Origin: Bryum argenteum
Lineage: Eukaryota > Streptophyta > Bryopsida > Bryales > Bryaceae
Assembly: GCA_037043015.1 (NCBI GenBank)
Contig: CM073325.1
Span: 9,403,001-9,467,000, forward strand
DNA length: 64,000 nt
Reading direction: 5' to 3'
Below are positions 10,879-22,349 of the stretch, piece by piece. The notes beneath the pieces were generated by a model. That model was not told the DNA's origin. It saw nothing but the letters and a program-made list of their open reading frames with translations, and did no database searches. The translations under genes and the position numbers were made by a program. Position 1 is the stretch's first letter; the number at the start of each line of letters is the position of its first letter.

Positions 10879-11460
10879 TGGGATCGTGTAGTATTCTCCG
10901 ATGAAACAAAAATCAAATCAACCGATTTTGCTCAGATGGTCGCAATTGGTGTTTGTTTCCTAGTTAACACAGTAGAAGTACAGGAATGGTACAATAAAGT
11001 GTCAAGTTTGGAGGTGGCGGAGTGATGATGTGGGGTTGCATGACTTCAACTGACCCTGGTAAGATGTGTAGGATTGAGTGAAGAATAGATCAGTACATGT
11101 ATACATATTCATACATGCCATGCATACGATTTGGATCTTGCTAATTTGATTTTTCAACATGATAATGACCCGAAACATACATCCAAGAGTGTGCGCTGTT
11201 GGTTGAATTTGCAAGAAATTGTTGTTTTGAAGTGGCCCGCACAATCTCTAGACTTGAATCTAATCAAACACTTGTAGGCAACTTTGTAACGCCGACTTTA
11301 TCAATATAAGAGTCCTCCCAAAGGAATGTTAGAATTGTGGGAGGGTGTCGAGGATTGTTAGGCTTAAATTACTCCCAATGAGTGTCAGAACTTGAGTGTA
11401 TAGGAGCATGCTTTAGTGCATTGCAGCTGTTATAGCTGCTAAGGGCAGGTGAACAAATTT
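10879..11460 (+). pseudogene. Degenerate Tc1/mariner-family transposase (C-terminal two thirds)
   Basis: Conceptual translation shows Tc1-like DDE transposase blocks: WDRVVFSDET, NRFCSDGRNW, FGGGGVMMWGCMTS, FQHDNDPKHTSKSVRCW, LKWPAQSLDLNLIKHL, RRLYQYKSPPKGMLELWEGV. Several in-frame stops and at least two frameshifts are present. The residue at the third catalytic position (usually E in IEHLW) reads Lys (IKHL), so the enzyme is dead even apart from the stops. The N-terminal DNA-binding part is missing. The right element end at 11661-11692 belongs to it. Confidence 0.8.
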
Positions 11461-11660
11461 TTAGCTTCATTTGAGCTTGTGTGAGCAAGAGTGAGATTTA
11501 AATTGAATTCTACTTTTTATTTGTTTGTATGTGCACACTTGTGTGTAATAGGCCTCAATTTCATGGAGGTACATGACTAATTGCAATGGTAATCCTATGC
11601 AAGTTATGGTTTCATTTTGATGCATCCAATTGTCTAACATTGTTTGTTGAATTTCAATAT

Positions 11661-11692
11661 GATGGGCCTCTACTCAGTTTTGGCAGCCACTG
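11661..11692 (-). repeat. Right terminal repeat of the Tc1-like element
   Basis: Read on the minus strand it starts CAGTGGCTGCCAAAACTGAG, the typical CAGT start of Tc1-type ends, and is bordered outward by TA (11693-11694). No matching left end was found. The left side near 10850 shows CTCAAAGTACAGTAAAGC, which resembles the kinase-flank sequence at 7078, so the left part was probably lost by deletion or recombination. Confidence 0.6.
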
Positions 11693-11694
11693 TA

Positions 11695-12595
11695 TCAAAG
11701 TACTATGGAGCAAAGCCCCAGGACGACTTCCTTAGCCAAACATGTATAACAAAGGGCCATGGTCGATCTCCATGATTCCAACACTTGAAGGCTTTACCGT
11801 GGCCTGCTTGGCAGCAATTTGCGAAGGACATGCTTTGCACTCATTGTCATATACTTCGTGGATTACATGTTTGTGGTGAATCCTTTGCTTACACGTACCT
11901 TCAATTCCTGCTGAAATCCCTTCTGAGTCATATTACAAAGGGCGGTACAATAGATGTTCGCTTGATACTTCGGCGTTCTGCGAAATGTAGCCATTCCGTT
12001 CAGACTCCTCCAGCTAAAGTCTTCATGCAGATGGAAAAGATGTCAGTTTCAGAAGTGGGGTTTGGAAGATGCCCTCGTTTTTTGCAGGTTCGGACAGATT
12101 CCATTGTTGCACTCGATAGATAAGAGTAGTTCAGTTTTAGTTTCTCGGCTGTCGTACTTGCGAGCAGGTGTTCGGCGATGGCGACCCACAAAAATTGAAG
12201 AAGAATTGCCCGAGTCGTTCAGAATTCCTGCATCGGACATTCGACTCGGCGAGGAGATCGGACAGTGCACGAGGCCTTCTGGCGCGGTCAACCTTGTGCA
12301 GCCAAAGTTGTTCAAACCACCGACGTGCGCGCCATTCAGAAGGAAGTCGCCATTCTGTCCAAGCTCGATCATCCGCACGTCATTCGATGCTTAGGCTTTT
12401 CTGTCGACACCGTCCGATCATTCAAGCCGGTGCATGATTCTCATGGAGCTTATGCACAGCGACCTCTGACACATCATGAACAGGTGCTTAGGAAATTAGT
12501 TCTATTGTCGAAAAGTCCCCTTCTCTGAGCCAGAAGCTGTGAATATCCTGGAGCGGATTGCGGCAGGGATGGAATATTTGCACAAACAGAGGATT
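11695..12595 (+). pseudogene. Broken paralogue of the kinase gene, 5' part
   Basis: Sequence from 11695 matches the flank and N-terminal half of the intact kinase (7078 onward). A 16-bp deletion at about 12261 removes the glycine-rich loop and shifts the frame. A second deletion removes the region equivalent to residues 88-99 of the intact protein. Frames recover piecewise (IEEELPESFRIPASDIRLG, then AAKVVQTTDVRAIQKEVAIL, LSKLDHPHVIRCLGF). Upstream, 11785-12090 keeps an open frame (PWPAWQQFAKDM ... MSVSEVGFGRCPRFLQ, then GTTCGG donor-like) that has stops in the intact locus, so it may be a fossil N-terminal exon. Copia inserted at 12596. Confidence 0.85.
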
Positions 12596-12845
12596 TGTTG
12601 GAGTAACCAGCCCAATGCGATCTGTGTGTCAGAAGATCTAGTGAGCACAACTACCTCTAGTTAAACAGAGCTATTAACAGTAGTTATATTGATAGTATCA
12701 GTGAGGTGGGTGCAACTCCACATAGCTTTTAGTTCGACTAGTAGTAATGGGCTAACCACCCCACCGTGTATAAAGAGCCAAGGCTCTCCTTTGCAAAACT
12801 ATCTCTATCAATTTGCTTTACCTTATTGCGATTCGATTCTCATCA
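12596..12845 (+). repeat. Copia 5' LTR
   Basis: 250 bp, TGTTGGAG ... TCATCA, with a TATA box-like GTGTATAAAGAG about 80 bp before its end that would serve as promoter. Nearly identical to 18272-18521. Confidence 0.95.
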
Positions 12846-12857
12846 TGGTATCAGAGC
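12846..12857 (+). promoter_or_regulatory. Copia primer binding site
   Basis: TGGTATCAGAGC directly abuts the 5' LTR. It is complementary to the 3' end of initiator Met-tRNA, the usual copia primer. Confidence 0.93.
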
Positions 12858-13034
12858 GTGAGTCTTAGAAGTCACTAACTTTTGCTTACTTCTTACTGAC
12901 GAGTGCAGACTCTTGCAGGATAGTTCTCACTATCGTAGAACGAGTACTCACTGTAGTAGATTAGTACAGAAAAGGAAGGATTAAGATTTTGATTAGACAC
13001 ATCAGTTAGAGAGAATTTCTCAAGGTAGGCTATC

Positions 13035-16000
13035 ATGGCAATGAGCAGCAATTCTCTGGGCGATACTTCTAAATTAGAGGGCAACCCAAATTATAGCGTA
13101 TGGAGCTTTAAGCTCAAAAGTATGTTAACTCGAGAAGACACGTGGAAACTGATAGAAATTCCTCCTGGAACCGTAGCTCCAACTACCCCTGCCGAAATAG
13201 ATGCCTTACAGCTTCAGAAAAACAAAGCGTACTCCATGATTGCATTGTCTGTCAAGGATAACGTTATTCCGTACATAGCTCACATCACTGAGCCTGATGA
13301 ATGCTGGAAAACTCTGAAGAACCTCTATGCTAGCAAATCTCACAGCAGAAAGCTCATGTTGAAAAAGAAACTTGCAAATCTAAAAATGGAGGAAGGTTCA
13401 TCTATGTCATTGTTTCTGCAGGGTGTGAAGGAACTTTTGAATGAATTCGCTTGCATAGGAGAGATCCTTTCTGATGCTGAAGTGGTTGAACAGGTTCTCA
13501 TGGCACTTCCAGAGAGCTTTGAGGTCTTGGTGAACACCATCACGTACCGGCAAACTCTCCCAAGCGTTTCAGATTTAACCGTTATACTCATGCAGGACGA
13601 TCAACGCAGAGAAATTCGAGGAAAGAAAAATGAAGGAGAGATTCTGATGGTTCGAAGCGGTACGAGGAGACCGTCATCACAACGCAAAGATGGAACCTCA
13701 AGGTCAACAAAGAAGGTCGGAGGCGAATGTCACTACTGTGGAAGCAAGGAACACTGGATGAGAACGTGCCCGGAACTAGGAGCAGAAGTGAAGCGGAGGA
13801 AGGACAATCAACAGGAGCGCTTAGCTGGACGTCAAACGATAAACTTGATCAACAACTTCAACGACGAACCAGGCTCCGGCTCTGACATCGACTCCGAAGG
13901 CGAACCAGGCGACGCCTCCGATGTAGCAGTAAACGTGATGGAACTTAATCTAGCTGATCACCAGAAGTACTCGTCCACTGCTGACTGGTACATTGACAGC
14001 GGTGCTACAAAGCATGTCACCGGTCAGAGAGAGTCACTTTGCGAGATAGGACCAGGAAATAGATCGAAAGTAAGTACAGTAGGAGGAGAAACTCTGCATG
14101 TTGAAGGAAGAGGCTGTGTGAACATTCCAACAGCCTCAGGAAAAATAAAATTTGAGAGTGTTCTTTACGTCCCAGGGATCACTAAGAACTTATTGTCCGT
14201 AGGCTCCATCACGGATAGCGCACCAAATAGCATGGTTCTATTTGACTCCAATCACGTGTAGATACTTCGAGATTTCAGTGTACCCCATTCCCAACACATC
14301 CTAGCTGTAGGCGATAGAAATAGGAAAAACGGTCTATACCGATTTAGGCCTCCCGAAACCACCGTGAACGCAGTTAAAGTTACACCAAAGGCGCATCAGG
14401 AATTACTAATTTGGCACAAGCGATTAGGCCATCCCAGCTTTCGAGTGCTAGTCACCATGCAGCAACAGGCTCGTGTGATTGGACTACCTCGCATGAGCTA
14501 CTCGCTCCTACCTGCGCCAAACTGTCCCGCTTGCCATTTTGGCAAACAGTGCCGCGTACGGCGCCATTCCAAGCTGCTTACTCCACGTCAGGAGCCAATC
14601 TCGACAACAACAACGGCTCTATTGAGTAGTACAGGCAACAATGGATTCAATGGTGCTCCACGAGCCACCATGCTTCTCCAGCTTGTCCACACCGATATAT
14701 GCGGGCCACTTGCCAAGCCGTCCCCTTCAGGCTCCAGGTACATCTTGACAGTAACAGATGACTTTAGTCGCTTCACGTGGGTATATATTTCTTGAAAAAG
14801 AAAAGTGATACTTTGAAATTCTTCCAAGCTTTCAAAGCAATGGTTGAATTACAGACATCGTGCAAGATCAAGGCTATCCGATCTGACAGGGGAGGCGAGT
14901 ACATCGCTCACAACTTCATCAAATTCTGTGAAGAATCAGGAATAGTACGTCAATTCTCCCAAGCCTACACGCCTCACCAAAATGGCGTGGCGGAACGCAA
15001 AAATAGAAGCTTACTAGAGAAGGCACGAAGCTTGGCATACGAAGCGAATGTTCCAGCTCATTTGTGGACAGAGGCAGTTTCCACCGCCAACTACTTGATA
15101 AATCGTACCTCCACACGAGCCAACAACGGCATTACACCGTATGAGAAACTCACAGGTTCAAAACCTTCCATCTCTCATCTTCGCATTTTTGGCTGCCGAT
15201 CATTCGTTTTAGACACCACTCCTTCCAGAAAAAAGTGGTCCTCCAAGGCCATTGCGTGCATCTTTGTTGGTTATGACAGTGAGTCGAAGGGGTTTCGAAA
15301 TTACCACAACGAATCTCGAAAAATACTTGTATCCAAAGATGTGACTTTCGATGAGCAGTGCTACCCATTGGCCTCTCCGGCTCTTGACCCACCTGTCCAC
15401 CCAAACTCCAACGACTGGCTTGTCTTCACACAATCTGTTGACTCTTCGTCGACCACGACTCCAGCACTATTGCCAGCTTCACCATTAACGATCCCACCAA
15501 CGCCACATTCAACCGTGCCTTTCCAGGTGGAGACTGATCAAGGAAATGCAGGCTTCAAGAGTTGCAACCGGGTACCTTCTCACCGCAATTCGCTAGAGCT
15601 CGCCGCTTCTCCAAGCTTGCATGAAGAGATCCCAAAGCAAGAATTCACTCCCATCCCTGATGGCGAGTTTTCAGTGCACTTGCCGCTTCTCCCAGAATCT
15701 ATCACCTCAGTGGGACCACACACTTCATTGACTGAACCGGAGCGCACTCATGACAGACACTCAAACACCGATTCATCTTCATCTTTTGCCACCACTCGGA
15801 GTGGGAGAGTCACTCGGGTTCCTTCCCGTCTTTGGGAATACGAACTTCACACTGCTGCCGTCATTCCAGTCACTGGATTACCGACCACCGTGCATGACGC
15901 TCTAGAGCACCCGGGCTGGCGAGCAGCTATGAATCACGAACTTGAGTCGATTTACAGAAATCGCACCTGGGATGTTGTGCCGCTGCCTGGAGACCGCAAA

Positions 16001-18049
16001 GCCATTTCCACGAAATGGATATTCAGAGTCAAGACCAACGCGGACGGAACACCTGCCAAACTCAAAACCAGGTTAGTAGCAAAGGGCTTCCAACAGAAGC
16101 CTGGAATTGACTATTGTGAAACGTTTGCGCCTGTAGTCAAATGGAATACTCTCAGGAGTCTCGTCTCTCTTGCTGGTCATCGCGGATGGAACGTCTATCA
16201 TTTAGACGTGAAAACTGCCTTTCTCAATGGCATCATTGAAGAAGAACTGTATGTTCTTCCACCCCCAGGATTCGAGTCGTCTACTCCTCCCAATCATGCG
16301 TGCAGGCTGCGAAAAGCTCTCTATGGCTTGAAACAGGCCCCACGGGCGTGGCATCAGAAGGTGAACCAGTACCTGACCGCCCAAGGCTTGCAGATCTCAA
16401 CAGCAGATTCGAATCTTTACTACATGAACCACAACGGCCGCCTTACCCTCCTCTGTTTGTACGTTGACGACGTCTACTTAACCGGCGATGACGATGAACG
16501 CATCCAGCACATTCGAACCGCAATAAAAGGAGAGTTCGAAATGTCAGATCTTGGTGTGTTATCTCATTCACTTGGTATGGAATTTCAATTCCTCCCTAAA
16601 GGAATAGCGATCACCCAACGTACATATGTTCGAGAAATGCTAGTTGAGTTCGGCTTGAGTGAGTGTCGTCCACTCCATACTTCGATGGCAGAGAAGGAAC
16701 ATCTAGACCCAGATATGCAAGCCGAAGCAGCTGACCCCGCTCTCTACCAGCGTATGGTCGGTATGCTTATATTTCTCACCCACACTCGTCCGGATATTGC
16801 CTATGCTGTGAGCATCGTCAGCAGATTCATGACTCACCCACAGGAGCCCCACGCCCGTGCCGTGAAGCACATTTATCGGTACTTGCGCGGCACTGATGAT
16901 TTCGCATTACTGTATCGGCGAGGGGAGGAAATGAACCTCTATGGATTCACAAACGCCGATTGGACGGGGGACACATACGACAGGAGATCCACGATTGGAT
17001 ACATCTTCATGCTTGGAAGCTCTCCTATCACATGGAACAGCAAGAAGCAGCCAACAGTGGCGCTCTCATCAACGGAATCCGAATACATGGCAGTTACAGA
17101 AGGGACCAAAGAAGCATTATGGCTCCGCAGGCTATTCAAAGAGCTCAGCTTACAGGATCCCAAGAAACCCACAACCATTTACGGTGACAACCAAGGTAGT
17201 ATAAAACTTGCTCATAACCCCGTATACCATGGTCGTACCAAACACATAGAAGTGAAGCATCATTTCATTAGAGAAAAGGGCAATGGTAAGCTTGGGGTAT
17301 CACTTTTTGGACACACTAATTAGGTTATTTTTATTGAAAGCCTCCAAAGTTTGTCTAATTTAGTCATTTTAATCAAGTAAAAAGACCCTAAAATAGAAAA
17401 TAAAATATCATGCACCTCACTGAAATCAAAGTATATATGCCTATAGATTTTCTTTTAGATTTTTTATTTTTTTTGGATCCATTCATAGATGAGGGAAAAA
17501 GTGTTGAATTTGGGGATTTGCAGGCATTATAGTGCACAATGAATTAATTTTTTTATTATTAAATAAATTATTTTGTATTCTATACAAGAAGATGTAGGTC
17601 ATATTCAAAAATCATATTAAAATAAAAATGGTTGATATTCCATTTGCTTGATTCTATGGATTTTAGGTTATTGGGACATGACTTACTTTTTCAACTAAAA
17701 AATCAAATAAAATTACTTCAAAATATTTTTTTTAATTTTTAATTTTTTTTCTTGATACATTATAAGTATAGACAACTAAAACCACATCTAATGAAGTCTT
17801 ATTGTATTACAGTTTAAAAATGGATATGCTTGTCACACCAACATAGAGTGCAATTGTTCATAGGACAACCTTTTTGGGTACCCCAACCAGACTATCACCC
17901 AAAAGGTATCCACAGGAGAAATCCGATTAGAGTATACCCCGACCAATGAACAACTAGCAGACATTATGACCAAAGCTCTCGGCAGGACTGCCTTTGAGAG
18001 ACTTAGATGCCAACTGGGACTAGTGAGACTAGATCACCAAAACACATGA
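13035..18049 (+). pseudogene. Copia gag-pol polyprotein, disrupted
   Basis: Gag starts at ATG 13035. A zinc knuckle (CHYCGSKEHWMRTC) lies near 13730 and the protease active site (WYIDSGATKHV) near 13994. An in-frame TAG at 14259-14261 interrupts the frame, which then resumes (ILRDFSVPHS). The integrase HHCC finger (HKRLGHPS ... CPACHFGKQC) spans 14412-14550. A frameshift at about 14785-14792 in a TATATAT run splits TWVY from FLKKKSDTLKFF. The integrase core (RSDRGGEY, NGVAERKNR), RT (YVDDVYLTGDD at about 16460) and RNase H (TNADWTGD, STESEYMAV, YGDNQGS) follow. Frame 14777-17277 is broken by the MITE at 17278-17900 and resumes as VSTGEIRLEYTPTNEQLADI, ending at TGA 18049. Confidence 0.93.
17278..17900. 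mobile_element. Nested 623-bp TIR element (MITE) inside Copia RNase H
   Basis: AT-rich insert with imperfect terminal inverted repeats. The left end starts GGGCAATGGTAAGCTTGGGG and the reverse complement of the right end starts GGGTGATAGTCTGGTTGGGG, both followed by TA. It is flanked by AAAA (17274-17277 and 17901-17904, or 5 bp AAAAG depending on where the ends are drawn). Removing it with one duplication restores the RNase H frame (FIREK-VSTGEIR). No transposase is present. The superfamily is not clear. Confidence 0.85.
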
Positions 18050-18262
18050 TCACTGTCACCCAATGATTCCAAAGCCAGCCTCAAAAAGTCGCAAATTTCC
18101 TCACCAAGACACTCAAGGTCCAGAGGAAGAGCAAAAATGTTTGCTATTATGAGTTTATGACAGATTCTGTTCTACTTGTGCACAGAAGGCAGTCATCGAC
18201 TTTTCACTAAGAAACAACGTCTTGTTTAAATTAGGAACGCACCACAAATTAGTTTGAGGTGC

Positions 18263-18271
18263 GAGGGGGGG
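18263..18271 (+). promoter_or_regulatory. Copia polypurine tract
   Basis: GAGGGGGGG immediately before the 3' LTR, in the expected position for plus-strand priming. Confidence 0.85.
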
Positions 18272-18521
18272 TGTTGGAGTAACCAGCCCAATGCGATCTG
18301 TGTGTCAGAAGATCTAGTGAGCACAACTACCTCTAGTTAAACAGAGCTATTAACAGTAGTTATATTGATAGTATCAGTGAGGTGGGTGCAACCCCACATA
18401 GCTTTTAGTTCGACTAGTAGTAATGGGCTAACCACCCCACCGTGTATAAAGAGCCAAGGCTCTCCTTTGCAAAACTATCTCTATCAATTTGCTTTACCTT
18501 ATTGTGATTCGATTCTCATCA
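18272..18521 (+). repeat. Copia 3' LTR
   Basis: 250 bp with the same ends as the 5' LTR. It is followed by the target duplication GGATT and then by kinase-like sequence (GAAAACTTCCAACATACTGA), which continues the interrupted pseudogene. Confidence 0.95.
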
Positions 18522-18526
18522 GGATT

Positions 18527-19145
18527 GAAAACTTCCAACATACTGATAGCACCTTCGCATGGTCCTCGCGAGGATCACGCACTTCGGTGTGCCGTTGATG
18601 AAGAAGCGCGAACCCTCTAAATTTTCGGAGGAGTTCGTGAGAACGAAACACCCCCCGGGATGTGGTAGGGACGAGTGGTCACTTAGCGCCAGAAGTTGTG
18701 TCATCATCAGGCAATGGTCATCGTCATGTGGGTACAGTGCTCCGGAAGTCTCCTCTTAGAGATTCAATGACTTTTACACGGTTAAAGCGGATGTCTACAG
18801 CTTTGCTATGACTTGCTATGGTATTCTGTCAGAGTGTGTCCCTTTCGAGGATGTGAAGAGAGGAGAGATTGCTGAGTTGGTGTCGCGAGGAGTGAGGCCC
18901 ATGCTCCCAGCGAGTCTCGATCAGCACTTAATCGAGCTTGTTGGTCAGTGTTGGCACCGGAAACCTTCGAGGAAACCCGAGTATGAGGATATTCGAGTAC
19001 CGTTGGTCGTAGTGCAAGAGAAGGAAAGAAATGGGAAGAAAGAAGTGTAATGATTTCCATTTATCGATGTACAAGAGCCCAGGTCAAACATCATACCCAA
19101 AGCAGGTTTGCCGAGGGATCTTTACTCTTGCAGTGTTATGGACAA
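18527..19145 (+). pseudogene. Broken paralogue of the kinase gene, 3' part
   Basis: Resumes at the position equivalent to 7966 of the intact gene. Segments such as HFGVPLMKKREPSKFSEEFVRTKH, YSAPEVSS and the region 18808-19050 (FEDVKRGEIAELVSRGVRPMLPASL) match, with frameshifts around 18660-18760. The catalytic HGDLK sequence is missing at the Copia junction. Similarity to the intact locus stops at about 19145, before the acidic C-terminal tail. Confidence 0.85.
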
Positions 19146-19291
19146 TCATGCATCATCATAGATTCGTAGATACCATATATGAATATAAATACTAGCCATT
19201 ACAAATTATTTTATCATAAGTTATCTTAAATTATAAGTTATTAAATCGTAATCTATGTCATTACAAAGTTGCAAGTATGTACACATACATA

Positions 19292-19572
19292 CATTAGTAA
19301 AAAATGGCACTAAAAGTGACGGTCGTAATGACTTGACTGTAATGACACATAATGCATATTTGTCACAATAAATTATTATAATCGTCACTTTCATTAATAT
19401 TTTTACTAATTTATTAGAGTGTGGTATGCTCACTACAACAAAAAGAAATATAAAAAAAAGTGCCAAATATCATAATTTATTTTGATGGTATTAAAAGCAT
19501 AATTGAAACTAAAACTTTGTGTCATTATGGTCAAGTCAGTACACTTGTCACTTTTTGAGTCATTTTCAACTG
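19292..19572. mobile_element. CACTA-type MITE, copy 1 (281 bp, eroded ends)
   Basis: Ends CATTAGTAAAAAATGGCACT and, inverted, CAGTTGAAAATGACTCAAAA. Flanking 3-bp duplications are ATA/ATA (19289-19291, 19573-19575). The interior matches 23203-23499 (AATAAATTATTATAATYGTC, TAATTTATTAGARTGTGGTA, AAAGTGMCAAATATCATAAT). No coding capacity. Confidence 0.8.
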
Positions 19573-20048
19573 ATAATAATTGCATCCGCGTGATTTTGTG
19601 CAAAAATAGTGAACACATTTGTGTTTGTATGAGACCATGCATTGTCAAACATGCATCAAATACGATATATTAATGACTTCATTAGTTCATTGAGATTTGA
19701 CATTTCAAACCCATGTTTCTTGACAAATGTACATGCACGTTATTTTGGACGACATACATGCAGGTTCTTTTGAACAACATGATATTGAGTGTATCTAATA
19801 AAGAGGTGATACGTGACAATGGGTCTTGTCTTAACGTGATATTGAGTTCTATTTAATAAAAACATGTTACACATGACACCAACAAAGTTGTACATCCTTC
19901 TACAAAATTGGTAAGTAATATGTCTCAAGATTGTGTGCCATAAGTAATGTACTTGATATGAAGATGTACAAAAGCGCTAAGGATGTAATATTGTTCATTG
20001 AAAATGAATTGTTGCACTCACCATGGATGCCAACCTTACCTCTTCTAG

Positions 20049-20073
20049 CATATATATATATATATATATATAT
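20049..20073. repeat. (AT)n microsatellite
   Basis: About 12 AT dinucleotides in an AT-rich spacer. No further role is seen. Confidence 0.9.
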
Positions 20074-22349
20074 TCTTTTATTCTTTCATTTTTTTTAAAC
20101 TTATTTTTTTGCTTTTCCTACAAGTTAAATCCTTGAATTTGCCAATTAGTTCTTAAACCTTTTATTAATTTTCTTTCAAGATTCAAGATGAAGTTTAGAA
20201 TGCAATAAATCTCATTAAATGCCCTTTTATAAATCTAAAACTAAAAATTCAAAGCACCTGGTGCCACAAATGCCTATCTTCTTTCTTCCTAAATGTTCAT
20301 TGTACCCTCGCTGCCTCACATGTGGCGGTAGCAATCAAACCTAGAAACTTTTTGAAGTCAAACTACCCATCAAAGCCTCTTTTCCACGTTTCACATTTTC
20401 AAGTTCATGTTGTTCTTGTTATCATAGCCAGGTTGAGGAGAATAATGCTCCACTTTTACACTATTTGTTTCGCACTACATGTGGATTCTAAGGTTTAAGT
20501 ACCACAACAAATCTTCTTTAGCAGCAAAGTAAAGAATATTCCAAGTACTGTTTGAGTTGCTCCATGCACATCTTTTCTTATTGTTATTACTTGAGGCTAG
20601 CGGGAAGATATGAGGAGCCCACAAACTTCATATTTCTAATCTTTGCACTATTTGTCGAAGTTTAATTACTGCCGTCTTGAGTGAGGTCAGGTACTCGGGT
20701 TTGTTGCAGCGTTTAGAGTGCTTACAATGGCGTCGTGGCAGGGCAACTCCGGCAACCCCCTGACATGAACATACCCTGAGGTGATTGTGCAAAGGTTTCA
20801 AGCAAACAATACGCACCTTAATCAATTTGTACACACACTTGTGCATAGTCGTTGCAGATAAGTGTGCTTATGTGGCAACAAAACGTATACATTTTACATC
20901 AAACCATTTATAAGTTGCAAATAAATTGTGCAAATGTTTGAAGATTTTTTAAAAATCTCAAAATATTTTATATCATTTAGTCAAATAAAAAGGTAGAAGG
21001 AACTTATAGTACATTATTGGGTCTATTGAATAAGCTCACTATAGTATTATACAAAAAAAGTAATGCATTTTAATACTTAATTTATATATCATATGTGTAT
21101 CCAAATTTTATGTTATAAATTAAAGGTGGAGACATTTGATTTTGACGTTGATGGATAGTGCAGCTATTAGAGACCCAATTGATTTGCTTAAATTTACACT
21201 AGGTCAATATGTTCATACACCTACCTACCCTACTCTATATATTTTAAAAGAGTATTATTCATTTAGAGTTTAAAAGGTAACGTGGATTATTACCTTGGCT
21301 ACAAAAAACATCGTTCCTACATTACGGTTAAATCATGTCAATATGGTCATAGTAACTTGATGTCGTGCAAAATTTCAAAGTTAACACGTATTTATGGATT
21401 TTCTAGAACAGACAAATTTATTCGCTTGAGATTGCTCTAGGTTTGATTGTCATAAGGGAGAGGACTATGCAACGTTTTCTTTGCAACATTTTATAGAATC
21501 ATTGCTCTAGCAAAGCAATGTCTTTGTATTTTTCCAACAACATTTTAACGTCAAATCTATTAAGCGAAGGACATTGCAAATGAAAATGGTAAATTTTGCT
21601 CAATCTGCTGAAAACATTGTTGGAACGAATTTCAAGATGTTGCTTAGCTTGAGAAATGTTCGGCAAAAAATTGTTAAACCCCCTTCCCCTCTAAGTCCAA
21701 GAAAAATCCATGAGAAAAATTTCTCTGTGCAAATAATGACCTTGCAATGATGAAAATTGCCAAAAAATCTACAAAGGAATAATAGTCCAAACCTCAACTC
21801 TTGCACTCAAATCTCTGCCATATCTTTGATACTTCTTTGGATCTTGTTAAACAAATTTGAAGAGAAACTTGAAATTTGAATATATTGAGGTTTCAAACTT
21901 GTAATTGCAAACTTTAAGTTGGTTCACCTATTCATAGAATTGAATATTAAATGTTTATAGAACCTAAAGTACTCTAGAGAGTCATAAAGTTTTACTAATG
22001 AGCGTGCCAAACAATTCAGAATTACAATAATATTTATAAGCATGGGACGTACAAGCAATAAAATAATGGGACGTATATTGAATATGTAGATTGAAAACAA
22101 TTTGGTAGGGTTTTATTGTAAATTCTATGTACAACAATGGAATAGTTATATCTTTGTGGATTCCCAACAGTTTGGTAACATTGCATTCTTTGTGGATTCT
22201 ATGTACAACTTTGGTGGGATCATATCTTTTTAGATCTTCAAATGGAGAAAACAACCATTATCTTATATATCGCTAAGAGGTGGTAGGTGAAAACAATTGT
22301 TAAAGCTTTTAATAACCCTTCAAAAATTATGTGGGAAAGTATAGTCGTA

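Larger units (their letters stand above)
12596..18521 (+). mobile_element. Ty1/copia LTR retrotransposon, complete but defective (5926 bp)
   Basis: Two 250-bp LTRs (12596-12845, 18272-18521) begin TG and end CA. They are flanked by the 5-bp target duplication GGATT (12591-12595, 18522-18526). A Met-tRNA primer site follows LTR1 directly and a G-rich polypurine tract precedes LTR2. The internal region encodes gag, protease, integrase, RT and RNase H in copia order. By eye the LTRs differ at only two positions of 250 (T/C at about 12718, C/T at about 12829), so insertion was recent. The coding frame carries a stop, a frameshift and a nested insertion, so this copy is non-autonomous. Confidence 0.96.

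Noticed and set aside
14259-14261. Programmed stop-codon readthrough between copia gag-protease and integrase
   Set aside because: The context after TAG is not a known readthrough signal and the element has other lesions; decay is simpler.
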